Both the position numbers and the translations under genes were made by a program. The notes under the pieces were generated by a model. It saw only the letters and a program-made list of their open reading frames with translations. It had not been told where the DNA came from and made no database searches. Source: Pegoplata infirma (taxonomy: Eukaryota > Arthropoda > Insecta > Diptera > Anthomyiidae). Taken from it: a DNA stretch of 64,000 nt. Every line of letters starts with the position of its first letter. Position 1 is the stretch's first letter. Positions 36,446 to 47,945 of this stretch are shown here, piece after piece. The stretch is taken from assembly GCA_963921195.1 (NCBI GenBank), contig OY992537.1, positions 201,338,581-201,402,580 on the forward strand, read 5' to 3'.

Positions 36446-36945
36446 AAGTGAGAGCGTAAATTCGGCTGTGCCGAATCTTTTATACCCTCCTCCTTTTTGT
36501 GGTGGGTGGCTTCGGCGGTGTGTGTAAGACACCTTTCCCTCGTGAAAAATGTTTTCTAATTCATTTATTACGCTTTTTGCACTAAAGTTATAAAATTTCA
36601 TCATTATTTAAACTAGTTTTTTATATCCACGCCCTAAAAAGGGGCGGGCAAAAATTTTTTTTTTTAAACACCCCGGGTCTTAATGCAGGACCTTGAACTT
36701 CTTCTTGCATAAAAATGTTTCATTTGTTTAACAAAAATACAAAAAATAACATAAAAAATTGTGTTTTTCAGAGGTTTAGTTCCTCAAGGGGGAAATTTTT
36801 TGCATCTGCTCGATTTTGCCCATTTACGAACTTAACCTGCCTAGGACCATAAGACATATTTGTGCAAAATTTCAGGAGACTGGCTCTTTTATTTTGGATT
36901 GCATCGTGTCATCTACAGACAGACGGACCACAAATTGCATGAATA
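36446..36945 (+). mobile_element. Dispersed fly-type repeat, third family (partial)
   Basis: It starts 'aacaagtgagagcgtaaatt' with 'tcggctgtgccgaatctttt', then 'ataccctcctcctttttgtgg'. It later has 'aacttaacctgcctagga' and 'tacagacagacggacca', where it stops. The opening resembles that of the repeats at 7931 and 63291 but the body differs. A fragment of the same family seems to lie at 46113-46312 ('aacttaatcagcctgtcacc'). It is truncated at its right end by array K. Confidence 0.6.
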
Positions 36946-39730
36946 CTAATTTGTATATAAACATGTTGCGCTGCTAATTTGTATAAGCAATTTCTGAAAA
37001 TTTAATAATTCAACATGTTGCTAAATGGTTTTTACTAGTTTTTTTGTTAAAGTCTAAAATTTTATGTATATTTTAATAACAACATTATACAATTGGCTGT
37101 AAAATGCTAGGGCGAGCTGGAATCACGTTACGACAATTTATTAAAAAAAAACAAATTTCCTTCACAGATTGTAAATATTATTTTGTCTTCTCATGACAAC
37201 AAATGAGTTTTCCAAACAACATTGTTTATAAACATTTTTAAGCTGAAATGTATACCAACGATTTTTTTATTTCATTGCTGGCAACATGTTGCTAAAAAAG
37301 TGTATGCATAATTTTAGAAATACAGTGACTCAAAGTAATAATAGCATACATTTTTAGAAGTTCATTAAATGAAAAGTTATCAATACTAAACCTGATTATT
37401 ATCAATCGACTTTTTTTGAAATAAACGCTATATAGGAAATTTTCCAAGCTTTAATTTAAGCTTGATAGCGTCTAGATTGAGCAAATATTAAATGAGCTAC
37501 AAGGGTCACACAGGAAATTAAATTGTTTGTATATATTTTTTTGAAATTTTTTTAAAATTTCTAAGTCGATTTTTTCCAAGTTCAAACATTTTTTCGAAGT
37601 TTACAAAAAATTTGTGGTCAAACGAGTTGGAGGTAAAAAAATGCGGATTTCTTCTACTGTATTTTAAAAATTTCATTTTTTTATTTGGGTTGTTGGAAAA
37701 ACTAGATGATAACTAACTAAAAGTTATTGGGAAATTTTTTAAATTTTTATATTTGAACTTGGAAAAAATCGACTTAAAATTATATTTAAAAAAATTTCAA
37801 AAAAACATCTACAAATAATTTCATTTTCCAGTGCGACCCTCGTATCTCATTTTATATTTGCTCAATCTGGACGCTATCAAGCTTAAATTAAAGCCTGAAA
37901 AATTTTCTATGCAACACTTTTTTCAAATATAGCACTTTTTTCAAATAACTTTTCCTTTAAAGAACTGCTAACAAATACACATATGCTGTTCCATTATTAC
38001 TTTGAGTCACTGTATATTCACAAAATTGCACGGATACTATTTTGTTAACAAACATGTTGCTCAAATATGTTTAATTTAAAAAATGTTTTAAAAATGCTTA
38101 AAAATGGTAAGCACCATTTCTGAAAACAATATAATTTCTTTTAAGCAATAATGTTTATAAACATTTTAAGCTATAATTTTTACAAAAAAACTTATTTTCA
38201 AATATCAGTGTTTTTGTTTCAATAAAAAATATAATACATTTTAAACAACATTGTTTATAGACATTTTTAAGCTGCAATAAATTGCAAACCCTTGTGTTTG
38301 CAACAACAACAACAACAATTTTTAGGAAAATTCTAGTTAAAAGCGGTATCGTAACAACTTCATTTTAAATGTTTATAATCATTTGTATTTAGAAACATTT
38401 CTAGAAACAACTTAACTAATTGTAATTTCAAGCAACAATGTTTATAAACATTTTTAGCTATAATGTTAAAAAAAACTTATGCTTCTAAAATTTATTTAAA
38501 AAGTTTGTTTACTAAAACCAAGCAACAATGTTTATAAGCATTTGTAAGCTACAATGTTTACAAGTTAAGTAGCAAACACCATTTCTTTTGCAACAATAAA
38601 TCTTTTTATAAAAATTTCAAGTTAAATACAGCCTTGCGCTTATTAAAATATAGCCCTAAGAATATTAAAATATATAATTATTTTATAAATTCGTGAGTAA
38701 CGTTTGCATGAAACGCATACACCCTTGTTTTAGCAACAACAACATTTTTTAGTGATATTCAAGTAAAAAGCATCATTGCAACAATTACATTATACATGTT
38801 TATAAGCATTTATATTTAGAAACATTTCTAGATACAATATATGTAATTAATTTCAGGCAACAATGTTTATCATCATTTTTAGCTAAAATGTTTACAAAAG
38901 TTTATTTTCAAACACGAGTGTTTTTGTTTCAAAAATTTGTTTACTAATACCAAGCAACAATGTTTATAAACGTTTTTTTTCTGTATGAAACGCATACGCG
39001 TATATACGCTCTTGTTTTAGCAACAACAACAATTTTTAGAGCAATTCAAATAACAAGAAGCCTTGTAACAATATACATGTTTATAAGCATTTGTATTTAA
39101 AAACATTTCTAGAAACAACATAATTAATTTCAAGCAACAATGCTTATAAACATTTTCAGCTATAATGTTTGAAAAAAGCTTATTTTCAAACACGAGTGTT
39201 TTTGTTTAAAAAATATTTTTACTAATACCAAGCAACAATGTTTATAAACATTTTTAAGCCACAATGTTTACAAGTCAAGTAGCAAGATTCATTACTTTTT
39301 GCAACAATAAATTTTTTTTATAAAAATTTCAGCCTAAGTTTTTTAAAAAATATAGAATTATTTTATGAATTCGTCAGTTATTTCTGTATGAAACGCATAC
39401 ACGCTTGTTTTAGCAATAACAACAGTTTTTAGGGAAATTCATATTTTAGGCAACAATGTTTATAAACATTTAAAGCTATAGTGTTTACAGAAGCTTATTT
39501 TGAAACATATTTTTATTAATTCCAAGTAACAATGTTTATAAACATTTTCAAGCTACAATGTTTACAAGTTAAGTAGCAAACTTCATTATTTGTTGCAACA
39601 ATAACAATTTTAAGTAAAATTAAAGTTAAAATCAGCTTTGCGTTTATCAAAAAAATAGCCCTAGGTATTTTAAAAATATAGAATTATTTTATGAATTCAT
39701 CAGTAATTTCTGTATGAAACGCATTATTAA
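36946..39730. repeat. Dyad array K (class III, AATGTTTATAAACATT)
   Basis: Units repeat 'agcaacaatgtttataaaca', 'aagctacaatgtttacaag', 'tgtatgaaacgcatacacgc' and 'ttgttttagcaacaacaaca'. The last two recur near 38705, 38985, 39385 and 39710. The 16-bp palindrome AATGTTTATAAACATT is the most constant element. A few class I dyads remain at the left edge (37015, 37283, 38048). A TA-flanked palindromic element splits the array at 37323. Confidence 0.85.
37323..38012. mobile_element. 690-bp TA-flanked palindromic element, CAGTGACTCAAAG ends
   Basis: Both tips read CAGTGACTCAAAGTAATAAT on opposite strands, a perfect 20-bp inverted repeat. TA lies immediately outside (37321-37322, 38013-38014). Inner sequence continues the symmetry: 'cttgatagcgtctagattgagcaaata' is mirrored by 'tatttgctcaatctggacgc'. 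A TA duplication and CAGTG tips suit a Tc1/mariner-derived MITE. No transposase frame is visible. It could form a long hairpin. Confidence 0.88.
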
Positions 39731-40800
39731 CAATTTGAAAAAATAAAACAGAATTTACAAAAATATTGCAACCAAAATTAAAGTTCAATCAGTAGCTCGA
39801 TGCAATCACTGCCGCCACCACCACCAAAAACCCAGCGTTATAATAAATTAAAGAAATCATATGCAATCACCTATCGACTCTTAATAAAAAAACAAAGTCA
39901 TTAAACCAAAATATGCCACAGACATTAAAAAAAACTGCAAAAATAAAAATGCATATTCATTTTAAAATGACAGAGAACAAAAAATATAGTTGTAAAAAAA
40001 AGAGTACAAAAAAGAAGGTGTTTTTTAAAAAAACCAAGCCACCATAATAAAAAAAGAGTTGTTAAAGTTTCCTAATGAAAACACACAGTGTGTTCCAAAA
40101 CAACATGTTAAAGCCAACACTACCACCAGCAGCAGGCAATAGAGCATGCAAAGCAGGTTGTGAACTCAAACTCAACAGAGTTAGAACCAAGTCCCCCCCC
40201 CCCCCCGTATACCTCCTTATACCATAGTTTGGTCAAAATAACAGCTTTAAATGCAACCAACTGCAACGATGAAAAAAATCACCCGCTGAATACCAGAAAC
40301 AACCTCATCCTTAGATTTGACTTAAAAACATCATTGAGTTTTAGCAGATTTTTTGTTATTATGTATTTTGTTTTTTTTATACTACTCGTATAACAAAATC
40401 TCTACATTAAACTGAGCATGCGTAACATTTCTTTTTAGTTTTCCGTCAATGCGAGTATGCGTTTAACACTGTTCATAGCACTGTGCTGAAACTACTACCA
40501 ACGGCCACTCGGCATTCATGTTGTTCAATGGTAAGACCAGTCTTGTTAAATTTAAAAAAGAAACAGAAAAAGCTAAAACTGGTTAAAACAGCAATATTTA
40601 TTGCAATTGGGTGGCTTTTTTATGTTGATGTTTGTGTAATTCTCCATTTGGCCACTTTAGATTCTTTTATTTTTATTATTTTTTTTTAATTTTATTTTAA
40701 ATTGCAGTTTATTATTTCTCTTCTTGTTTCTTATGCATATGTATGTTTTGAATGTACTTGTATATTTAGTTAATTGTATTAATAGGGTAAAACTTTTGTT
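39731..40800. other. AT-rich stretch, no gene supported
   Basis: Contains CCA/CAG-type words (39805-39835, 40120-40140) and a C homopolymer. Short open frames here are not supported by codon bias, splice signals or recognisable motifs. The dyad array of class II starts to its right. Confidence 0.5.
40193..40206. repeat. 14-base C homopolymer
   Basis: A pure C run between 'gaaccaagt' and 'gtatacctccttatacc'. Together with 28317-28329 it is one of only two long C runs in the window. Confidence 0.95.
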
Positions 40801-43800
40801 AAATTTATGGATTTGATTTCCAAATTTGCCAGCAACATTTTTGAAAAACTGTTTTTTTTAATGTTGTACCAAAATTTTATTTTTGATATCAAAATTTCTT
40901 ACAAAATTGCATTAATACTTAAATTGTGTTTAATTACATGTTGCTGCAATTTTTTTAAAGTTCCATTGTACAAAAATGTTGCTGCAACATTTGTTACAAA
41001 ATCAGTTACAATGCATTCCTTCATTGCAACATTTTTGTTGGTGATTTTTTTTAAACTAACACTTTTTATACATGTTGCTGCAACATGTATACAATGTGTA
41101 AAACAAATTATATAGTATTCCAAAAATTTTATTTTTGATTTTAAAATTTGCATTTACCAAAATATGTTGCAGCAACATATCTATCAAAATTGCATAAATA
41201 AAAAAATTGCGTTTACTGTTTCTGCAATTTTGTGTGAAGTTTTGTTATACAAATATGTTGCTGCAACATTTGTGAAAAAAAACATTTACAACTCCTTCTT
41301 TTATTGCACCATTATTTTTTTTTTAACCAACACTTTTTTTATATGTTGCTGCAACATGTATAAAATGTGTTAAAAAACAGTATTTCAAAAATTTTATTTT
41401 TAATTTCAAATTTGCATGTAACTAAATATGTTGCAGCAACATATTTATCAAATTTGCATAAATACTAAAATTTATTGCAAAATTATTTTTTTTATTGCCT
41501 ATAAATATGTTGCGGCAACATATCTATCAAAATTTCATAAATTCTAAAAGTGTGTTTAATGTTGCTGCAATTTTGTTTAAAGTTCCTTTGTACAAATATA
41601 GTGTTCCACAAATTTTATTTTTGATTTCAAAATTTGCATATAACAAAATATGTTGCAGCAATATTTCTATCAAATTTTTTAAAGTTCCATTGTACAAATA
41701 TGTTGCTGCAACATTTGTTTAATAAACAGTTATAATGCATTCTTTATTTGCAAAATTTTTTTTGTTGCATTTTTTTAAAAGCAATACTTTTTAAACATGT
41801 TGCTGCAACATGTAAAAAAATAGTAAAAAAATTATAGTGTTTCAAAAATTTTATTTTTGATTTCAAAATTTGCATATAACTAAATATGTTGCAGCAACAT
41901 ATTTATAAAAATTGCAAAAATACTGAAATTTTTTGAAAAAAAAAATTTTTTTTTTTTTTTCATCCAACATTTTTTCTACATGTTGCTGCAACATATATAA
42001 AAAGAATAAAAAAAAATATATAGTGTTCCAAAAATTTTATTTTTGATTTAAAAATTTGCATATAACTAAATATGTTGCAGCAACATATCAATTTAAATCC
42101 TGAAATTGTGTTTAATGTTGCTGAAATTTTGTTTAAAGTTCCATTGTACAAATATGTTGCTGCAGCATTAAATATGCAGCATTTGTAAAAAATAATTACA
42201 ACGCATTCTTTTACTGCAACATTATTTTTTTGATACATTTTTTAAAATAGCATCTTTTATACATGTTGCTGCAACATGTATACAAATAATAAAACGAATT
42301 ATATAGTGTTCCAAAAATGTTATTTTTGATTTCAAAATTTGCATATAACTATTAATGTTGCAGCAACATATTTATCAAAATTGCATAAAAACTGAAATTG
42401 TTTGAAAAAAAATTTTAATTTATTTTTTTTGAACCAACACTTTTTATATATGTTGCTGCAACATGTATAAAAAGAGTAAAAAAAAAATATTGTGTTTTAA
42501 AAATTTTATTTTTGATTTAAAAATTTACATTTAACTAAATATGTTGCAGCAACATATCTATCTAAATTCTAAAATTGTGTTTAATGCTGCTGAAATTTTT
42601 TTCAAAGTTCCATTGTACAAATATGTTGCTGCAGCATTTTTAAAAAATATTTACAACTCATTCTTTTTCTGCAACACTATTTTTTGAATGCATTATTTTA
42701 AATTAATACGTTTTATATATGTTCTGCAACATGTTTCCAACTTTTTATTGCAGCATACTGCTTTATTAATTTTAACAATGTTTTAAAAAATATGTTGCTT
42801 TCAACAACATTTTTGACAAAAATAATTTTTTAAGTTTCAAAATTTTATTTTTGATTTCAAAATTTGCTTATATCAAATATGTTGCACCAACACATTTACC
42901 AGAATTGCATAAAAACAAAAAAAAATTAATAACATGTTGCTGCAACTTTTATAAAGTAACAAAGTCACGAACTTAGATTAGAAACATGGTGCAACATACT
43001 GTATATTTTTTTTTGCAACATCTCTTTTTTTTTGCATTTTTCTATATTACTATTTTTAGATATGTTTCTGCAACAAAGTTAACATATAACTTATCATTTT
43101 ATAGCACCATCTTTCTAATTACATCAATACTTAATTTGTGTTTAAAAACGTGTTGGTGCAACTATGTTTAATTTTCGTTATAAAGAAATGTTGCTACAAC
43201 ATTTATAAAAGAACAGTCACAAATTTAGAAAGGAGCATGTTGTTGCAACATTTTGCATATTTATTATGGCAACATTAATTTTCTTAAAATCACATTTTTT
43301 ATACATTTTGCTGAAACATATTTCAAACATTTCATTAAAACATGCTGATTTATTTAAATGTTGCAGTATGTTAAAGAACATGTTGGTGCAAGCATGGTTC
43401 CAATTCTTGTTTTGCAACATTTAACAAATTATTTAGTTTAATTTAGAATTTTTGCATATCTAAATGCTGCAGCAACATTGCTTTTAAAATACTAAAATTT
43501 TGTAATTACATGCTGCTGAAACAATGTTTAAAACTTCATTGTACAAAAGGGTTGCTGCAACATTACAAAAAACAATTACGAATTTTAATAAGAAACATAT
43601 TGGTGCAACATATTTTTAGTGCAACAACAGATTTTTTCATTGAAACATGCTGTTTTTTTAATGCAACATTCTGTTTATTTATTCTAACAAGTTTATAAAA
43701 CCTCTATGGAAAGTCACAGCATGTTTCTACATGCTGCAATCATGTTTCCAATTCTTTGTTGCAACATATCGCTAAATATATTCCTTTCCTTTTCATTACT

Positions 43801-44340
43801 CAAAACTTTCTTTGCAGCAACATGTTCCTTAATGCTTTTTTCACAATGGTTTCAGAAACTTGTTAAAATAAATAAAGTGTCATGTTTCACTACAAAAATT
43901 TTGTTTGCTACAACATGTTCCTCAACATTCAGCAACTCTTTTCACAAGGTTTTTATAAACTTATTAAAATAAAGCAGCATTTTTCAATAACATTTTTTAC
44001 ACATGCTGCTGCAACATGTTTAAAAAATGTTATTGAAAAATAACATTGCATCAACCATTTTGTGCTGCTTATTTCACAAGAATTTCAGAAACTTTTTAAA
44101 ATCAATACAGCAGCATGATGCAATATTTTATTAAACATGTTGCAGCAGCATATATACAAAATTTTATTGCAACTTTTTTAAAAAAAGTTGCGGAATTTTA
44201 AAGAACATGTTGCTACAAACATAATTCAAACTCTTTTTCGAAACATCTCGCTAACTATTTTATTTTCGTCTTATATTTTTAAAGCAACTATATTAAATTT
44301 ACTTAGGAAATTAAAAAAAAAAATGTTGCTGTAACATATT
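40801..44340. repeat. Dyad array L (class II, ATGTTGCWGCAACAT)
   Basis: This array is dominated by ATGTTGCTGCAACAT and ATGTTGCAGCAACAT, odd-length palindromes with one central A or T. T-centred copies lie near 40976, 41074, 41258, 41345, 41699, 41798, 41980 and 42263. A-centred copies lie near 41165, 41428, 41885, 42069 and 42355. Units share 'gttccattgtacaaatatg', 'ttttatttttgatttcaaaa' and 'tttgcatataactaaatatg'. A- and T-centred forms alternate within the unit. The right third decays. Confidence 0.9.
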
Positions 44341-45100
44341 TTTGGCATATAAAAAAAAGTTGTTGTTAAAATGTTTTTTTATACTACTATGTATATTCAA
44401 TAATTTTTAATATATAACATAAATTTTGCAACATAAATACCACCCTTATACACATGTACCTTTATGGTTTTGAATATATACTATATACAATATTTTTGTA
44501 TTGCAGTTGTACGTATTTCATAAATATCAAGTTATTGCGTGTCTTTAATTAAAAAATATCATTAAAATTGCAACCAAAAAAAAAAGTTGTTTTGGGACAA
44601 GGTTGTTTTGGTAGTTTTTTGTTTTCATAAGTTTTACTTGCAGTTTATATGATTTCTTATGCATTTAAAAATGTTTAAAATGCGTTAATTAATTTAGAAT
44701 TTATATGTATTTTTCCAAGAGAAAATTTTGTAAAAATTTTTATATGCATAAATATAATGGAAGGTCAAAACGATTTTCTGTTAAAAAAATCTTTTTGTAA
44801 TGGCCTTTAGCTAAAAGTTTCTATTTTTTAAGGTTTTTCAAAAAAAAAAAATCCATGGGCTCTGGTGCCTTTACAAATGTGTTTCGTTGTTAGACAAGAA
44901 AAGACGCTAGAACTTTCAAAAAATATATTTTTTTGTTAAGTTTTTGATCAAATTGGTTTAGCAACATTTAAGTTTATTGTCGTATGTGGAGAGAAACAAT
45001 AAGTTTTAAAATGAAAGTGTCGTTTTTAATTTTAATTAGCTAGATTTGAAATATGGTTTCAATTAAATTCAATATTATTAGAAATTTAAGATCATATAGA
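44341..45100. other. AT-rich stretch, nothing recognised
   Basis: AT-rich sequence with no dyads except stray half-sites. No element or gene is supported. Confidence 0.5.
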
Positions 45101-45700
45101 ATTAAAAAATAAATTCAGAAACATGTTGCTTATATGTTTCAGCAATATTTTTACTAAAATTATGTATTTACTGAAGGTTTGCTAAGTAATTTTATTCATA
45201 TGCGCAGTAATATACACCAACATTTTCTTTTTTAAGTGTTGGATATTTCATAAATTTCTTAGAGTTTTGAGTAAAACAGAACCTGGATAAAAATAAAAAC
45301 TGGTTCCTCGACACTTCCCTAAACTACCTTAGCAACATGTTGAAAGTATAGTTTGTAGTTTAAGTTAGCTCGTTTTGGAATAAGTTTTCAATTAAATTTA
45401 ATATTATTAGAAATTAAAATCATTTAGCATTAAAAAATAAATCCAGAAACATGTTGCTGATATGTTCCAGACATATTTTTATTAAAAATAATATTTTTAA
45501 TGAAGATTTGCTAAGTAACTTTATTCATATGCGCAGTAAAGTACTGCAACATTTTTCTTTTTCGTGTTTGATGTTTCAAAAATTTCTTAGAATTTTGAGA
45601 AAACACAACTCAGCTTAAAGTAAAAACTAGTTTCTCGACTCTTCCTTAAACTTTCTTTAGCAACATGTTGCGAAAGAAAAATTTGTGATTTTGTGGGAAT
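45101..45700. repeat. Two-copy ~328-bp unit with class I dyads
   Basis: The phrases 'cagaaacatgttgct.atatg', 'gctaagtaa.tttattcatatgcgcagtaa' and 'tagcaacatgttg' occur at about 45117 and 45445 and again at their ends near 45332 and 45660. The copies are close in sequence. This pair lies just upstream of the candidate exon. Confidence 0.82.
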
Positions 45701-45756
45701 TTTTTATTAAAAATTATTTTGATTATTAATTTGTTTATTGTTTTCTTTTATTTCAG

Positions 45757-45822
45757 ATGTTAGATTAAATTGGATTAAACTCAGAAACATCTTTAATGCT
45801 TCCAAATTACAAAAGACTACAG
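45757..45822 (+). other. Candidate internal exon (66 nt)
   Basis: A pyrimidine-rich tract 'tgttttcttttatttcag' (ending 45756) is a strong splice acceptor. The sequence 'ctacag' followed by 'gtaagat' (45823 on) is a strong donor. Between them one frame of three is open for 21 full codons, beginning VRLNWIKLR and ending KLQKTT, with intron phase 1 on both sides; the other two frames have stops. The block has no repeat copy in the window and no dyad. If real, it would be a small exon within a giant intron-rich gene on the + strand. I recognise no domain. Chance occurrence of such signals in 64 kb is quite possible. Confidence 0.35.
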
Positions 45823-46112
45823 GTAAGATAATGTTTTAAATGTATATTTAAATAATGGAATTTAAGTTTGAAAACGTTTTCCCACAGAATAACAATTTTT
45901 ATAGGGAACTTTATTGTTTGGCAACATGTTGCTGCAGCATTACGTTCTGATATAAATTTTAATTTTTATGATTTTTTAATTTTTAAGAAATTGTTTTACT
46001 TCCCCAAAAAGAGGCGATGCAAAATAATTACACTTTCAAGAGCATACAAAATTTTGTATTACATAAAAAATTTTGTGTTTGTTAAACAACGTGTAAATGA
46101 AATGCTGTTTTC

Positions 46113-46312
46113 AGGGGTTTTGTTTAGATCTTCCAGAGGGAGCTCTTTTTTCCCCTAGTCCAATTTTTTGATCATCTCCGAACTTAATCAGCCTGTCACC
46201 ATAAGATGTATTCGCGTTTTCTTGAGACGAACGGAGATCGCTGGAATGTCTTAGAATCGACCAATGATCAATAACATAAAGAGTCCTAGGCCGATATTTC
46301 GATGCGTTATAA
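46113..46312 (+). mobile_element. Fragment of dispersed fly-type repeat
   Basis: It contains 'gaacttaatcagcctgtcacc', 'gagatcgctggaatg', 'agagtcctaggccgatatttcgatgcgtta'. These match in order the 3' part of the repeats at 36446-36945 and 7931-9527 ('gggtcctagaccaatatttcgatgtgtta'). It is a truncated relic. Confidence 0.6.
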
Positions 46313-46761
46313 AAATTCTCTTATTTCAATTTTTTTTGGCAGCATGTTGCTACAATATTTGTCAATTTCTATTAACGAGAAAATTTTCATATACTGGTTT
46401 TATTCTGTAGAAGAACTACAAAATTTTCATATGCTGGAAGTTTCGTCCTTCAGAAGAACTATAAAATTCTGAAACAATTTCTTTAAACAAAAGTTCTTTG
46501 TTCGTTTGTTTGTCAACATGTTGCTGCAACATTTAGTTTAGATATACTTGTTTATTTTTATGAGACAAATAGTTTTTTCTACAACATATTAAACAAAATA
46601 TGACGGATTTTAAGACATTTTCGCCAAAAAAAAATGATCATGCTCTCGGACTATTTGTTAGAAGAATTAGAAAATTCTTGACAAATTTTTAAATGAAAGA
46701 ATTCTCTAATTCCGACAATTCAATTTTTTTAGCAACATTTAGTTTTAAGAAAGTTGCTAAT
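46313..46761. repeat. Dyad cluster between elements
   Basis: Class I/II dyads at 46340 ('ggcagcatgttgctac') and 46515 ('tcaacatgttgctgcaacat') sit among short repeats 'aaaattttcatat.ctgg'. No larger tandem unit is clear. Confidence 0.55.
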
Positions 46762-47266
46762 TCTGTTTTAATTTTTAAATTAATAAAAATTATTTATTAT
46801 TCGACCTATAAATTCTATTGAGAAAGAATACTCCAGTTCGAGGTCACGTTTCTTTACTATTTATTACGATGATATTGTCAAAGTAACAATTTTCAAAAAA
46901 CTATTTATAAAGTTGGTTTGCTTTAAATTTTTTTAAAAAAATTTTGCTTAAAAAAAAAATTTCCAATGAACGATTTTCATAGTATTTATGAACAAATTCA
47001 TACAATTTATTAACTTTTTCATAATATTTATAAACTTGTTCATAGTATTTATGAATAAATCATAATATGTGAAATTTAAGAACTATTTAAAATTTTTCAT
47101 AAATATTATGAAAAAGTTTATAAGTATTATGAAAAAGTTAATAAATTGTATGAATTTGTTCATAAATACTATGAAAATCGCTCATTGGAAAATTTTTTTT
47201 TGTGTGTAACGGTCATTTTAAATTAGTAAAGAAACGTGACCTCGAGCTGGAGTAATCTTTCTCAAC
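46762..47266. mobile_element. Foldback with nested inner palindrome, 13-bp flanking repeats
   Basis: The outer arms ('cgacctataaattctattga', 'ctccagttcgaggtcacg' versus 'cgtgacctcgagctggagta') are the same family as 10712-11434. The element is flanked by a perfect 13-bp direct repeat GAAAGTTGCTAAT (46749-46761 and 47267-47279). An inner palindrome (46951-47201) has its own arms. The 13-bp repeat may be a target duplication or a chance product of the GTTGCTAA-rich host, so I treat it with care. Confidence 0.72.
46951..47201. mobile_element. Inner ~250-bp palindrome
   Basis: The left arm 'aatttccaatgaacgatttt' plus 'catagtatttatgaacaaat' is mirrored by 'atttgttcataaatactatg' style sequence and 'cgctcattggaaaattttt'. 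The arms almost meet near 47075. It sits where the parent foldback family has its inner arm, so it is probably a separate element inserted into it or a replacement loop. Confidence 0.78.
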
Positions 47267-47279
47267 GAAAGTTGCTAAT

Positions 47280-47800
47280 ATATATTTGAACATGTTGCTT
47301 TAGCATTTGCAACATTTTTTGAGATATTTTTCTTTTTGTGAAATTTTAAACAAACTGTTCTATTAACTGTATTAATTGAACTTTTTTGGGAAACAAATGT
47401 TGAGCAACATGATTTTGTTTAGTTTTAAAGTTTTATAGGCAATTGCCATTTTTATGTTTAAGTTAAAAAACAATGTGTTTTATTTTAATAACACAATTTC
47501 TAGCCAACATGTTTACGCAACATTTAAGTACATTTTCTGTCATTATTATTAGCTTCAAATTTCGAAAGTAAAAACAAAAATTAAAAAATTTTGTTTTAAA
47601 CATTAGGAGCTAAACTTCCTAAATAATTAAACATCTTTTTTTTCAAATTAATTTTTTTTAGTAAAGCAACATTAACGCAATACCGAGAGATAGAACAAAA
47701 CAATGCAACATGTTGCTGCAAATTTATTTAAAACCAATTAAATAAATATAAAATTTTGTTGACATTTCTCAACCAGCAGCCGAATTAAAGCATTTTGTAT
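47280..47800. repeat. Degenerate dyad cluster
   Basis: Contains 'gaacatgttgctttagcattt' (47290), 'gagcaacatgatttt' (47400), 'gcaacatgttgctgcaaa' (47706) and half-sites. The order is irregular. Confidence 0.5.
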
Positions 47801-47945
47801 TTTAAGGTTAAGGTGGTATGTACCAAAATTTTAGAGGTGTACTTACATTTTCGTACCTAACTTTTAAACCGTTGAACCGATTTCGGTTAAATGCAATACC
47901 AATCTTTTTAGAGCAATAACAAGTAAATATGTTAAGCTTCAGTCA
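47801..47945 (+). mobile_element. Fragment of dispersed fly-type repeat
   Basis: It contains 'cgtacctaacttttaaaccgttgaaccgatttcgg', 'atgcaataccaatctttt' and 'aatatgttaagcttcag'. These correspond in order to the internal paragraph of the repeat at 7931-9527. Both ends are missing. Confidence 0.65.

Noticed and set aside
35460..36604. Several overlapping short open frames on both strands
   Set aside because: They run across MITE ends, foldback arms and tandem repeat units and have no recognisable domains.
40801..44340. Class II dyad as an RFX X-box or C/EBP site
   Set aside because: The half-sites resemble GTTGC/GCAAC but the spacing (one base) fits neither known consensus, so no factor is assigned.
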